DNA from: Glaciecola sp049650345 | GTDB taxonomy: Bacteria; Pseudomonadota; Gammaproteobacteria; Enterobacterales; Alteromonadaceae | DNA length: 64,000 bases | Reading direction: 5' to 3' | Assembly (NCBI GenBank): GCA_049650345.1 | Contig: JBARZY010000084.1 | Coordinates: 62,001-126,000, forward strand | In this document: positions 18,149-27,303 of the stretch, piece after piece | Position numbering within the stretch: the stretch's first letter is position 1 | Layout: every line of letters begins with the position of its first letter | The notes under the pieces: model-generated | What the model was told of the DNA's origin: nothing | The model's input: only the letters and a program-made list of their open reading frames with translations | Databases searched by the model: none | Program-made: the position numbers and the translations under genes

Positions 18149-20749
18149 ATGTTTAGAAATACAAAACTAACGAAGTCTGTAAAGCTAGCTCTTGCGTTTG
18201 GCGCAGTTTCGAGCGTTGGTTTCACAGGTAGCGCGTTTGCACAATCAGCAGACGAAGCAGAAGCAGATGTAATAGAAAAAATTCAGGTAACAGGTTCACG
18301 TATTCGCCGTGCAGATATGGAAGGCGCATTACCGGTTACTGTTATTGATCGCGAAGCAATCGAGTTTTCAGGTCAAACTTCAGTTGCTGACTTACTACGT
18401 AACACAGCGTTTAACTCAAGCGGTTCATTCCGTCCACAATCTGGTTCATCAGCACAAGGTGTTTCGCAAATCAGTTTACGTGGCCTAGGTGCAAGCCGTT
18501 CATTGGTATTGGTAGATGGCCGTCGTTTAGCGCGTTCGCCGTCAACTGGTTCAAGCCAAGATTTGAATAACATCCCTGCAGCAGCAGTTGAGCGTATTGA
18601 AATATTAACCGACGGTGCGTCTGCGGTATATGGTTCTGACGCAATTGGTGGTGTAATTAACATCATTACCCGTAAAGACTTCAATGGCGTTGAAATGCGT
18701 CTTGGTGCTGCACAAGTAGATGTTGAAGGCGGAGACCGCGAAGAAGGTTCTATTATCTTCGGTACTTCTTCTGACAAAGGCTCTATGCTTGGTGGTGTTT
18801 CATGGAACAAACGCGACATTATCTTTGCTCGTGACTTCCCATGGTATGACCCTGCATCGTCTGTATCGGTTAACTCTAACAACTTCGAAAACATTCCTAC
18901 TACTACACGTACAGCAGTACCTGGTGGTTGTAATGAAACACCAGCATACTCGCTAACTACCTCAGGTTCTTCACTAGCAAACTCTGCTGGTAATCAAGAA
19001 TTATGTTTGTTTAACTTTGGCTCAGTATCTGCTGACGAAGCGTCAACTGGCGTGGTTGGTTTCTTCTTGAACAGTCGTTATGAAATCAATGATGATTGGT
19101 CTTTATATTCAAACATGAATATTAGCAAAAGTGATTCTTTCGGTCGTTATGCTCCATCGCTAGCACGAATTCGTGTAGCTGCTGACAGCCCAAATAACCC
19201 GACGAACCCAGAAGCTCCGGTATATGACCCAGCATTTGGTGCTGAAATTGGTGGCGACAGCCAAGACGTATTTGTTCGTCACAGATTCGCAGCACTTGGT
19301 AACCGTGACGGTAACGTTGAAAACACCACTTCTGACCTTCTAGTTGGTGCTGAAGGTGAAATCGGTGATTTCTTTGTAGATTTCGGTGTACGCCGTAACC
19401 TATCTAAAACGTTTGATATCGGTCGTAACTACGTAGTAACTCCTATTGCAACAGACTACTTCAATAGCGGACAGTACGACATTCAAAACCCACTTGAAAA
19501 CAGTGCAGACACACTTAATTCAATGAAGGCTACTATTTCACGTGTTGGTGAGTACAACACTGATGAAGTTTACGGTTCTGTTCAGTTCGATTTATTCGAT
19601 ATGGACGGCGGCGCTGCAATGATGATTGTTGGTGCTGAATGGCGCGACATCTTCTACACCGACCAGTACGATTCACTATCAGAAGGTGGTGCAATTGGTG
19701 GTTCTGCAGGTAACTCAGCTGGCGGTACTCGCCAAGCTAGCGCAATCTTCGTAGAAAGTGTGTTCCCTGTAATGGATGAGCTTGAAGTAACGGCTGCTCT
19801 TCGCCGCGACAGATACTCTGATTACGGTTCAGATGTTTCTCCAAAACTGTCTGTACGTTATAACCCAACTGACGAGCTTGTTATCAGAGCGTCATACGGT
19901 GAAGGTTTCCGTGCACCAACTATTGATATTTTGACGCAGCAGCCTTCGTTTTCTGCAGATTCTGTATCAGACGTTGATACTTGTCGTTCAATTAGCTCAC
20001 CAGACAACTGTAGTACACAGGTTGACGCTACTGTAATCGCTAACCCAGGACTACAGTCAGAATCATCTACTCAATTCGCAGTGGGCGTAGCTTATGAAGC
20101 AACAGAATGGTTAGATTTCTCTCTAGATTACTTCAATATTGAAATCGATAACCGTATTCGTGGCTTCTCAGCACAGTTCTTAATTGACAGTATTGACGCT
20201 GGTGACCCAATTCCATCTGACTTCTCAGTAACCAGAAACCCCGTAACTAACGCAATTGAGTCAGTTGTACGTGGTTTTGGTAACGATGGTACACTTGAGA
20301 CAGACGGTTTTGATTTAAACTTAAACACTAACTTTGACCTTAACGAGTTTGGTGGCTTAAGACAGAACTTGACATTGTCTTGGACAAATAACTTGTCTAC
20401 AGATGGCGGCCGTAACTTCGTAAATGACGAAGGTACTCCTGAGTATAGAGGCGTATTCTCTAACATTTATTCAGTTGCTGATTTTGATATTGTTTGGAAC
20501 ATGAACTTCATCGCTAGTACTTCTGAAGATACTGTTGACGGCGTTCAAACTGGTCACATTCCAAGCTGGATCACTAATGACTTACAGGTTAACTATTCCA
20601 CACCTTGGAATGGTAAAATCTCTGTAGGCGCTAGTAACATCGGTAATAAGCAACCACCATTATTCGCATTCGGTGGTCGTGATTATAACTTCAACCTATA
20701 TGACGGTTACGGACGTGTAGTATATGCACGCTACCAACAAACTTTCTAA
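18149..20749 (+). CDS. TonB-dependent outer-membrane receptor
   Basis: Outer-membrane active transporter of 866 residues. A signal peptide ending in GSAFAQ (residue 32) is followed by a TonB-box-like IEKIQVTGSR, the plug domain (LPVTVIDREAI to GASAVYGSDAIGGVINIITR), and a long beta-barrel ending in aromatic YQQTF. The substrate is unknown; the downstream S9 peptidase suggests peptides, by context only. Codon use is strongly biased to GGT, CGT, AAC and TTC compared with its neighbours, typical of an abundantly expressed protein. Confidence 0.93.
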   Translation: MFRNTKLTKSVKLALAFGAVSSVGFTGSAFAQSADEAEADVIEKIQVTGSRIRRADMEGALPVTVIDREAIEFSGQTSVADLLRNTAFNSSGSFRPQSGSSAQGVSQISLRGLGASRSLVLVDGRRLARSPSTGSSQDLNNIPAAAVERIEILTDGASAVYGSDAIGGVINIITRKDFNGVEMRLGAAQVDVEGGDREEGSIIFGTSSDKGSMLGGVSWNKRDIIFARDFPWYDPASSVSVNSNNFENIPTTTRTAVPGGCNETPAYSLTTSGSSLANSAGNQELCLFNFGSVSADEASTGVVGFFLNSRYEINDDWSLYSNMNISKSDSFGRYAPSLARIRVAADSPNNPTNPEAPVYDPAFGAEIGGDSQDVFVRHRFAALGNRDGNVENTTSDLLVGAEGEIGDFFVDFGVRRNLSKTFDIGRNYVVTPIATDYFNSGQYDIQNPLENSADTLNSMKATISRVGEYNTDEVYGSVQFDLFDMDGGAAMMIVGAEWRDIFYTDQYDSLSEGGAIGGSAGNSAGGTRQASAIFVESVFPVMDELEVTAALRRDRYSDYGSDVSPKLSVRYNPTDELVIRASYGEGFRAPTIDILTQQPSFSADSVSDVDTCRSISSPDNCSTQVDATVIANPGLQSESSTQFAVGVAYEATEWLDFSLDYFNIEIDNRIRGFSAQFLIDSIDAGDPIPSDFSVTRNPVTNAIESVVRGFGNDGTLETDGFDLNLNTNFDLNEFGGLRQNLTLSWTNNLSTDGGRNFVNDEGTPEYRGVFSNIYSVADFDIVWNMNFIASTSEDTVDGVQTGHIPSWITNDLQVNYSTPWNGKISVGASNIGNKQPPLFAFGGRDYNFNLYDGYGRVVYARYQQTF

Positions 20750-20763
20750 ATTAGGCAGTTGTT

Positions 20764-20796
20764 AAAAAAAGCGAGCTTCGGCTCGCTTTTTGTTTT
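20764..20796 (+). terminator. Rho-independent terminator after the receptor gene
   Basis: Stem AGCGAGC/GCTCGCT with a TTCG tetraloop at 20770-20787, followed by TTTTTGTTTTT. It separates the receptor transcript from the methyltransferase gene. Confidence 0.9.
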
Positions 20797-20854
20797 TATC
20801 AACAGTAGTAATCTGTATTACTTTTCATATTTCTAAATAGAGGTGTTCATATCA

Positions 20855-21736
20855 ATGCAGGCAACAAACCCTTGGGATGATTATTGGAGAAATAACGACA
20901 GTACAAATAGCTTTGAATTTGATTATTCAACCACTGATGGCCCCTACGGTGTGGTTAATAAGTTTTGGCAAAACACGTATAAGACCTTTCTTACTGATGC
21001 CACAATTGTTGACATAGCAGCTGGAAATGGTGCGCTAAGTAACCTTTACTTACAATGTTCCGATGTACCGTCGTTTAAGCAATGGTGGAATGTCGATTCA
21101 GCTCAAACACAAGCCTTAGTCAAACATGAAGCTATACAATACACCTTGGCGTCAGCTGAATCACTGCCCTTTTCAGATAACAGTATCCAACACTTTGTAA
21201 GCATGTTTGGCATAGAATATAGCAGCTTAGAACGCTCATTAAGTGAGGTTAAGCGATGTTTGTCAGTTAATGGGACAAGCATATTTATGTTACATCATCA
21301 TCAATCTATTATTAGCCAACAATCGAGAATAACCGTATCAGTGTTATCAAGGCTGGTATCTTCATCACTGTTTAACAATCTCGAGTCTTATCAAAGCCTA
21401 AGCAACCTTAAACAGCACCTATTGTCATCCTTGAATAATAGTTTAGCTGTATCAAAGCCACACGAACAAGACGACGTAAAGATAGTCGGTCAACAAGTGT
21501 TCAATATTATTCAGCAAAACCAAAGTTGTGAAAACACTGTCGTATTGCTATGTGAACTTAAATCACAACTGATTCATCAAACCACTAGGCTAGAGCAACA
21601 ATTGTGTGCCGCAGACCAAAGCAGTGGCTTAGGTGATATCGCTAAGCATAGCCAGTATGAAGAGTTCGATATATCTGTACTGACTTATCAAGACAATGTG
21701 TTAGCTTGGACATTCAGTTATCAACAAACTGTTTAA
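20855..21736 (+). CDS. Class I SAM-dependent methyltransferase
   Basis: Protein of 293 residues. The Rossmann motif I reads VDIAAGNGALS, and a later stretch ESLPFSDNSIQHFVSMFGIEY matches the Methyltransf_11 pattern, so it probably binds SAM; the acceptor is unknown. The C-terminal 130 residues are Gln- and Ser-rich and not recognisable. Start ATG 20855 follows TAGAGG by eleven bases; GTG at 20843 is an alternative. It lies between the receptor, after a terminator, and the S9 peptidase, with 221 bases before the latter. Confidence 0.75.
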   Translation: MQATNPWDDYWRNNDSTNSFEFDYSTTDGPYGVVNKFWQNTYKTFLTDATIVDIAAGNGALSNLYLQCSDVPSFKQWWNVDSAQTQALVKHEAIQYTLASAESLPFSDNSIQHFVSMFGIEYSSLERSLSEVKRCLSVNGTSIFMLHHHQSIISQQSRITVSVLSRLVSSSLFNNLESYQSLSNLKQHLLSSLNNSLAVSKPHEQDDVKIVGQQVFNIIQQNQSCENTVVLLCELKSQLIHQTTRLEQQLCAADQSSGLGDIAKHSQYEEFDISVLTYQDNVLAWTFSYQQTV

Positions 21737-21957
21737 ATGTTTACATTTTTCTAAATTCAAGCCAAATAATATGCCAATTAAACTGGACTTATTTATCGTG
21801 AAACACTAGATTACTGAACCTAGGATATGCTATCGCTTTAAAATAGTATGTATTTAAGGACATGTTGCAGGCGCAGAGCATTAGCGTATGTTTTACATGT
21901 TTGAATTTAGTAATTAACAGCAGCGTATAACTCGCTGGCGCTACAAGGAACAATAAT

Positions 21958-23958
21958 ATGCGTATCACCTTTGTCTTACTGACAATGTTACTGTTTATCT
22001 CGTTTAACGCAGATAGCACTAGCAAAGCATCCACGATGGAAGCTTCTAACATACCAGTAGAGGCCTTTTTTAAACGACCTCAGTTTAACAACATGGTTAT
22101 TTCACCCGACGGTGAGCATCTGGCCGTTACCTATAACACGGGTAACTCGTCAACTCTTGCAATAATGAAAACCGATCTCAGCGAAGTATTGTCTAGCTTC
22201 AACTTTGGTGACTACATGCAAATAGGTCGAGTTTACTGGCCTAGAAATGACAGAATTATTTTGTCATATTCAAAATTTGTTGGATTTTTAGACACAAATG
22301 GTACACCTCCGGTGCATGTTGCATACGATTTAGATGGTAAAAATGGTCGTCAAATCACTGCGCCAACTGGAGCAAACTACCAAATTTTAAGTTTGTTACC
22401 AAACAAACCAAACAAAATATTGGTCAGTAAACGAATTTTTGCCGACATGTCAGATCGCCAAGGGGATTTCAATCAGGTTCCTGCGAAGCTATTTGAAATT
22501 GACATTGAAAAAGGAAAAGAAAGTTATACTGCTGAAGAACCACTAGACGTTAATGACATCATAACAGACACCGACGGTAATCCTCGATTAGCATTTGGTT
22601 TGTCATCCAGTAGAGACGATGAATTTGGTAAAGGCAAGGTGGTTGCTTACGTTAAACCAGCAGCCGAGTCTGAATGGACAACATTCGAATCTCCAATGTT
22701 CTACAAAGCAGATGGTACAGTAGCCACCACTCGTCTATTGGGGTTCAATAGCACAAATGACGTTGCTTATGTATCGAGTAATTATGATAGTTCGCTACCG
22801 TCTGTTTATTCAATGAATATGCAAACCCAAGAGCTAAAGCGCATATACAAGGCAGATAAAGTGACACTTGGCTCTCCTGTCACTGCGTTCGATTATTCGC
22901 TAGAAGGATTTAGAGTTTCGCCTGACTACAATCGCATGGTGTTTTTAGATGAAAACAGCGAGATGAAGAAAATCATGTCGCAACTATATGGCGCGTTTGG
23001 TGTAACTGAAACCGATGTAGACATTGGCATTACCTCATCAACTGAAGATGGAAATACGGTTGTATTTCAAGTTGCTTCCGACAAAGATCCGGGCGTTTTT
23101 TACTTGTTTGATCGCGGCCTAACAAGTGGTAAACCAAGTATTAGAGAATTATCAGTTGTAAAACCTGAAATCAACCCTGATCTTATGGCTGATATGAACC
23201 CGTTCTCATTCAAGTCACGCGATGGTATCGAATTAAACGGTTATTACGTATTGCCCACAACAGGCAAAGCGCCTTTCCCTATGGTACAAATTATTCACGG
23301 TGGGCCGCACGGTCCCAGAGACTACTGGGGTTGGAATCGTGAAGCGCAATTTTTAGCAAGTCGCGGTTATGCGGTAGTTTCGGTTAACTTCAGAGGCTCT
23401 GGTGGCTATGGTACCGAGTTTGAACAATCGGGTTATCAACAATGGGGCGGCAAAATGATCAACGATATGACTGACGCCACAATGTGGATGGTTAACAAAG
23501 GTTATGCTGACAAAGACAAGCTTTGCGTATACGGCGGCTCTTATGGCGGCTACGGTACACTACAAAGTGTGGTTCGCGAACCTGATTTATACAAATGCGG
23601 TATTGGTTACGTAGGCGTATATTCGTTATTTGAAATGAAAAAATCGGGCGATATCCCCAAACGTAGAAGCGGTAGAAAATTCTTAGACCGTGTATTGGGA
23701 ACCGATGAAGCCCTAATGCGTGAATTTTCGCCGGCATTAAATACCGACAAAATTAAAGCCGACTTGTTTATTGCCCATGGTCGTGAAGACGTGCGTGTGC
23801 CAATGGAGCAATATGAAGTGTTATCAGAAAACTTGAAACGCGTAGGCAAAGAGTACAAATCAATGGTACGTGATGAAGGTCACGGCTATCAGCAGATAGA
23901 AAACGTCAAAGACTTCTATTCAGCAATGGAGGCGTTTTTAGCTAAAAACCTTAAATAG
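21958..23958 (+). CDS. Secreted S9 (prolyl oligopeptidase family) peptidase
   Basis: Serine peptidase of 666 residues. A hydrophobic N-terminus (residues 1-24) looks like a signal peptide, residues about 35-400 form the beta-propeller, and the C-terminal alpha/beta-hydrolase domain carries the triad Ser528 in GGSYGGYG, Asp611 in HGREDVRVP and His642 in DEGHGYQ. It likely cleaves short peptides in the periplasm or at the surface. AAGGAA precedes the ATG. Confidence 0.92.
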   Translation: MRITFVLLTMLLFISFNADSTSKASTMEASNIPVEAFFKRPQFNNMVISPDGEHLAVTYNTGNSSTLAIMKTDLSEVLSSFNFGDYMQIGRVYWPRNDRIILSYSKFVGFLDTNGTPPVHVAYDLDGKNGRQITAPTGANYQILSLLPNKPNKILVSKRIFADMSDRQGDFNQVPAKLFEIDIEKGKESYTAEEPLDVNDIITDTDGNPRLAFGLSSSRDDEFGKGKVVAYVKPAAESEWTTFESPMFYKADGTVATTRLLGFNSTNDVAYVSSNYDSSLPSVYSMNMQTQELKRIYKADKVTLGSPVTAFDYSLEGFRVSPDYNRMVFLDENSEMKKIMSQLYGAFGVTETDVDIGITSSTEDGNTVVFQVASDKDPGVFYLFDRGLTSGKPSIRELSVVKPEINPDLMADMNPFSFKSRDGIELNGYYVLPTTGKAPFPMVQIIHGGPHGPRDYWGWNREAQFLASRGYAVVSVNFRGSGGYGTEFEQSGYQQWGGKMINDMTDATMWMVNKGYADKDKLCVYGGSYGGYGTLQSVVREPDLYKCGIGYVGVYSLFEMKKSGDIPKRRSGRKFLDRVLGTDEALMREFSPALNTDKIKADLFIAHGREDVRVPMEQYEVLSENLKRVGKEYKSMVRDEGHGYQQIENVKDFYSAMEAFLAKNLK

Positions 23959-23973
23959 CTAAGAATTAAATGC

Positions 23974-24006
23974 AAAAAGGCCAACACAATGTGTTGGCCT
24001 TTTTAT
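23974..24006. terminator. Bidirectional terminator between the S9 peptidase and fba
   Basis: Stem AAAAAGGCCAACAC/GTGTTGGCCTTTTT around a short AAT-containing loop, with T-runs in both directions. It serves both convergent genes. Confidence 0.92.
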
Positions 24007-24029
24007 TTTGTACTGTGGTAAATAGTTTT

Positions 24030-24929
24030 TTACGTATTTGACGCGTTATAAATACCTTGGATCGCAGCATCTAACATTGAGTTAAACTCATCATCAGACT
24101 GCTGTGCGCTTAAGCCTTGCGTAAGCGCACGCGAGAAGCTAGCAATCATGCCTTTATTGTTGCTTAATTTTTGGTTTGCATCGTCACGGCTATAGCCACC
24201 CGACAACGCAACCACTTTAAGTACTTTAGGATGATTCACACATTCTGCGTAAAAGTCTGCGGTTTCAGGTAGGGTTAGCTTAAGCATTACCAGTTGATTT
24301 TCATCAAGGGCATCAAGTTGCGCTAATATTGATGCTTTCAGCAATGCCTCTGCTTCTGCTTTTTCTGGGCTGTTAATGTCAACCTCAGGTTCAATAATTG
24401 GCACTAATCCCGCCGCAATAATTTGCTTACCGACTTCAAACTGCTGCGCCACCACTGCGTCAATACCTTGTGCGTTAGCTAATTTAATGACCGAGCGCAT
24501 TTTAGTACCAAACACGTCTTGCGCGTTCGCCTTTGCTAGTAACTCATCCAAGTTAGGAATAGGCTTCATTACTTGCGTGCCATTTACTTCATCAGCTAAG
24601 CCTTTGTCGACTTTTAAAAATGGTACGACATTTTTGTTTTGCCATAAATAACGCGCAGAAGATTTGCCTTCTACGTCTCTATCTAAGGTATTTTCAAACA
24701 AAATAGCACCTAACACTCGCTCACCGGTAAACGCCGGACTCGTCATGATACGTGTGCGCATAGCATGCACACAGGCAAACATTTCTTCGTCGTTGCTATA
24801 TCCAGACTCATCTACACCATAAAGCTTTAATGCTTTTGGTGTGCTGCCGCCACTTTGGTCTAGTGCAGCGATAAATCCTACGGTACTTTTCACTTTTTCC
24901 AACATCGCTTTTTGTGCAGCTGTTGTCAT
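24030..24929 (-). CDS. fba: Class I fructose-bisphosphate aldolase
   Basis: Cleaves or forms fructose-1,6-bisphosphate; 299 residues. It is of the class I (Schiff base) family, with GFIAALDQSGGSTPKAL at the start, VPFLKVDKGL and VVALSGGYSRDDAN, and lacks the metal-binding histidines of class II. It is the last gene in the tkt-epd-pgk-fba direction, 88 bases after pgk. Many gammaproteobacteria carry a class II enzyme at this position, so the class I type is a mild variation. Confidence 0.93.
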   Translation of the reverse strand: MTTAAQKAMLEKVKSTVGFIAALDQSGGSTPKALKLYGVDESGYSNDEEMFACVHAMRTRIMTSPAFTGERVLGAILFENTLDRDVEGKSSARYLWQNKNVVPFLKVDKGLADEVNGTQVMKPIPNLDELLAKANAQDVFGTKMRSVIKLANAQGIDAVVAQQFEVGKQIIAAGLVPIIEPEVDINSPEKAEAEALLKASILAQLDALDENQLVMLKLTLPETADFYAECVNHPKVLKVVALSGGYSRDDANQKLSNNKGMIASFSRALTQGLSAQQSDDEFNSMLDAAIQGIYNASNT

Positions 24930-25017
24930 GTTTCACTCCTTCATTGGTGTAGTTGAGCTATTAATTTACGAATGTGTGTGTTTTGTGTGTTAAATCGTAT
25001 TCAATAACTTAATGTCG

Positions 25018-26190
25018 CTAATCTCTTTCTAGTATTGCCACCGCTGGTAGGGTTTTGCCTTCTAAAAATTCTAAAAATGCACCACCGCCGGTAGATATAT
25101 ACGATACTTTATCAGCAATTCCATATTTGTCGACTGCAGCGAGTGTGTCGCCGCCGCCAGCGATTGAAAAAGCCTTACTTTCAGCTATTGCCTCAGCAAT
25201 TGCTTTTGTGCCATTACCAAATTGGTCAAATTCAAAAACGCCCACAGGACCATTCCAAACAATAGTACCTGCGTTTTTTAAAATATTCGCCAATTCGTTT
25301 GCCGAGTTAGTACCAATGTCGAAGATCATATCGTTGTCTGATACTTCGCTTACATCTTTAACTACTGCAGGCTCTTCTTTTGAAAATTGCTGTCCTACCA
25401 CTACGTCGCTTGGAATAGGAATGTGACCGCCATTAGCCTTAGCTTGAGCAATAAGGGAGCTCGCTTGGTCGACCAAATCCATTTCGACTAATGATTTCCC
25501 CACATTGTGCCCTTGCGCCGCGATAAACGTGTTGGCGATGCCACCACCGACAATAAGCTGGTCGACTTTGTGCGATAAACTCTCTAACACAGTCAGTTTA
25601 GTGCTCACTTTAGAACCGCCTACTATCGCCACCATAGGTCTTGCAGGGTTGTCTAAAGCTTTGCCTAGGGCTTTTAACTCAGCATCTAATAACGGACCTG
25701 CGCATGCTTCTTTAGCATATTTCGCCACACCATGTGTACTGGCTTGAGCACGGTGCGCAGTGCCAAAGGCGTCCATTACAAATACATCACACAAACTTGC
25801 ATATTGCTTGGCAAGATCGTCATCGTTTTTCTTTTCACCTTGGTTAAAGCGGACGTTTTCAAGTAACACGACTTCGCCAGGTGCCACTGTAAGATCGGCT
25901 TGTAAATAGTGTTTTTCAAAACGCACCTGTATGCCTAAATGCTCAGTCAAATAAGCAGCCACAGGCGCCATCGAATATTGCTCTTCTGGTTGTCCTTCAG
26001 TGGGGCGACCTAAGTGCGACATTAAAATAACACCAGCATTAGCCGCTAATGCTGCTTTTATCGTAGGCATTGATGCACGTAAACGCGCATCAGAAGTGAT
26101 CACGCCATTATCAATAGGTACATTTAAGTCTTGGCGAATAAGCACAGTTTTTTGACTAATATCGAGTTCGTGCATGGCCTTAATTGGCAT
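25018..26190 (-). CDS. pgk: Phosphoglycerate kinase
   Basis: Glycolytic kinase of 390 residues. N-terminal RQDLNVPIDNG binds the phosphoglycerate, LMSHLGRPTEG and NVRFNQGEKKNDD are typical, and the C-terminal nucleotide site shows ISTGGGAFLEFLEGK. It is encoded 68 bases after epd on the same strand, the classical epd-pgk-fba order of gammaproteobacteria. Confidence 0.97.
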   Translation of the reverse strand: MPIKAMHELDISQKTVLIRQDLNVPIDNGVITSDARLRASMPTIKAALAANAGVILMSHLGRPTEGQPEEQYSMAPVAAYLTEHLGIQVRFEKHYLQADLTVAPGEVVLLENVRFNQGEKKNDDDLAKQYASLCDVFVMDAFGTAHRAQASTHGVAKYAKEACAGPLLDAELKALGKALDNPARPMVAIVGGSKVSTKLTVLESLSHKVDQLIVGGGIANTFIAAQGHNVGKSLVEMDLVDQASSLIAQAKANGGHIPIPSDVVVGQQFSKEEPAVVKDVSEVSDNDMIFDIGTNSANELANILKNAGTIVWNGPVGVFEFDQFGNGTKAIAEAIAESKAFSIAGGGDTLAAVDKYGIADKVSYISTGGGAFLEFLEGKTLPAVAILERD

Positions 26191-26258
26191 AGAAAATTCC
26201 TCTTACTGTAAAAACAAAATAGACCCTAAGGTCTATTTTAAAATCGTTGTAGTTAATG

Positions 26259-27278
26259 TTACGCGGCGTATCCAATATTGTGCATATGATACGCTGTGTC
26301 TAACATTCTATTTGCAAAGCCCCATTCGTTATCGCACCATACTAAGGTTTTTACTAGGCGTTTGTGGCTCACTCGCGTTTGAGTCCCATCCACAATGCAC
26401 GAATGTGCGTTGTGGTTAAAATCAACAGATACTAATGGCTCTTCAGTATAATCAATAATGTTGACAGGAAAATGACGACCGGCCTCTTTTAGCACTTTAT
26501 TGACTTCTGCTGTAGAAACTGCGTCGCGCAGTGTTACGCTTAAATCCATTGCAGTCACATTAATAGTGGGTACCCGTACGGCTATAGCTTCAAATTTACC
26601 AGCAAACTCTGGCAAAATACGCTCTATTCCCGCTGCTAATTTTGTATCAACAGGAATAATAGACTGACTGGCAGCACGCGTTCTTCGTAAGTCAGGGTGA
26701 TAGGCATCGATTACTTGTTGGTCGTGCATTGAGGCATGTATGGTAGTAATGGTGCCGCTTTGCACACCGAATGCTTTGTGCAAGGTTTGAATCACCGGCA
26801 CAATGCAGTTAGTAGTGCATGAACCATTTGATACCACGGTATGTTCATGACTTAAGCGTGCGTGATTAACGCCATAAATGATGGTTTCATCTACATCTTG
26901 ACTACCTGGTTGCGATAGCAACACCTTTCTAGCTCCGTGCTTAATATGCAACGCTGCATCATCACGCTTGCTATAAACTCCGGTGCACTCCAGCACAATA
27001 TCAACATCATAAGTAGACCAGTTTATATCTGAAATATCAGTCTGATGTAACAACGCAATAGCGTCTTCGCCAATACATAACTGCCCATCTGCCGATACTA
27101 CCTTTTCACTAAAGCGCCCATGAGCAGTGTCATATTTTAACAGATGCGCCATTGCTTCTGGCTTGGCTATTTCGTTAATAGCCACCACTTGGATGTGCGA
27201 ACGATAGTTGTTTTCGTATAAGGCGCGAACAATGTTACGCCCTATACGACCAAAGCCATTTATGGCAATTTTGAGCAA
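26259..27278 (-). CDS. epd: Erythrose-4-phosphate dehydrogenase
   Basis: GAPDH-like NAD enzyme of 339 residues. The Rossmann start is INGFGRIGRN and the active-site cysteine is in SNGSCTTNC. Glycine in place of alanine in that motif, HASMHDQQVIDAYH and the linkage tkt-epd-pgk point to Epd, which makes 4-phosphoerythronate for pyridoxal phosphate synthesis, rather than to glycolytic GAPDH. It starts 25 bases after tkt. Confidence 0.9.
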   Translation of the reverse strand: MLKIAINGFGRIGRNIVRALYENNYRSHIQVVAINEIAKPEAMAHLLKYDTAHGRFSEKVVSADGQLCIGEDAIALLHQTDISDINWSTYDVDIVLECTGVYSKRDDAALHIKHGARKVLLSQPGSQDVDETIIYGVNHARLSHEHTVVSNGSCTTNCIVPVIQTLHKAFGVQSGTITTIHASMHDQQVIDAYHPDLRRTRAASQSIIPVDTKLAAGIERILPEFAGKFEAIAVRVPTINVTAMDLSVTLRDAVSTAEVNKVLKEAGRHFPVNIIDYTEEPLVSVDFNHNAHSCIVDGTQTRVSHKRLVKTLVWCDNEWGFANRMLDTAYHMHNIGYAA

Positions 27279-27303
27279 AGTTAATTCCTTATCTAACTAC
27301 CAT

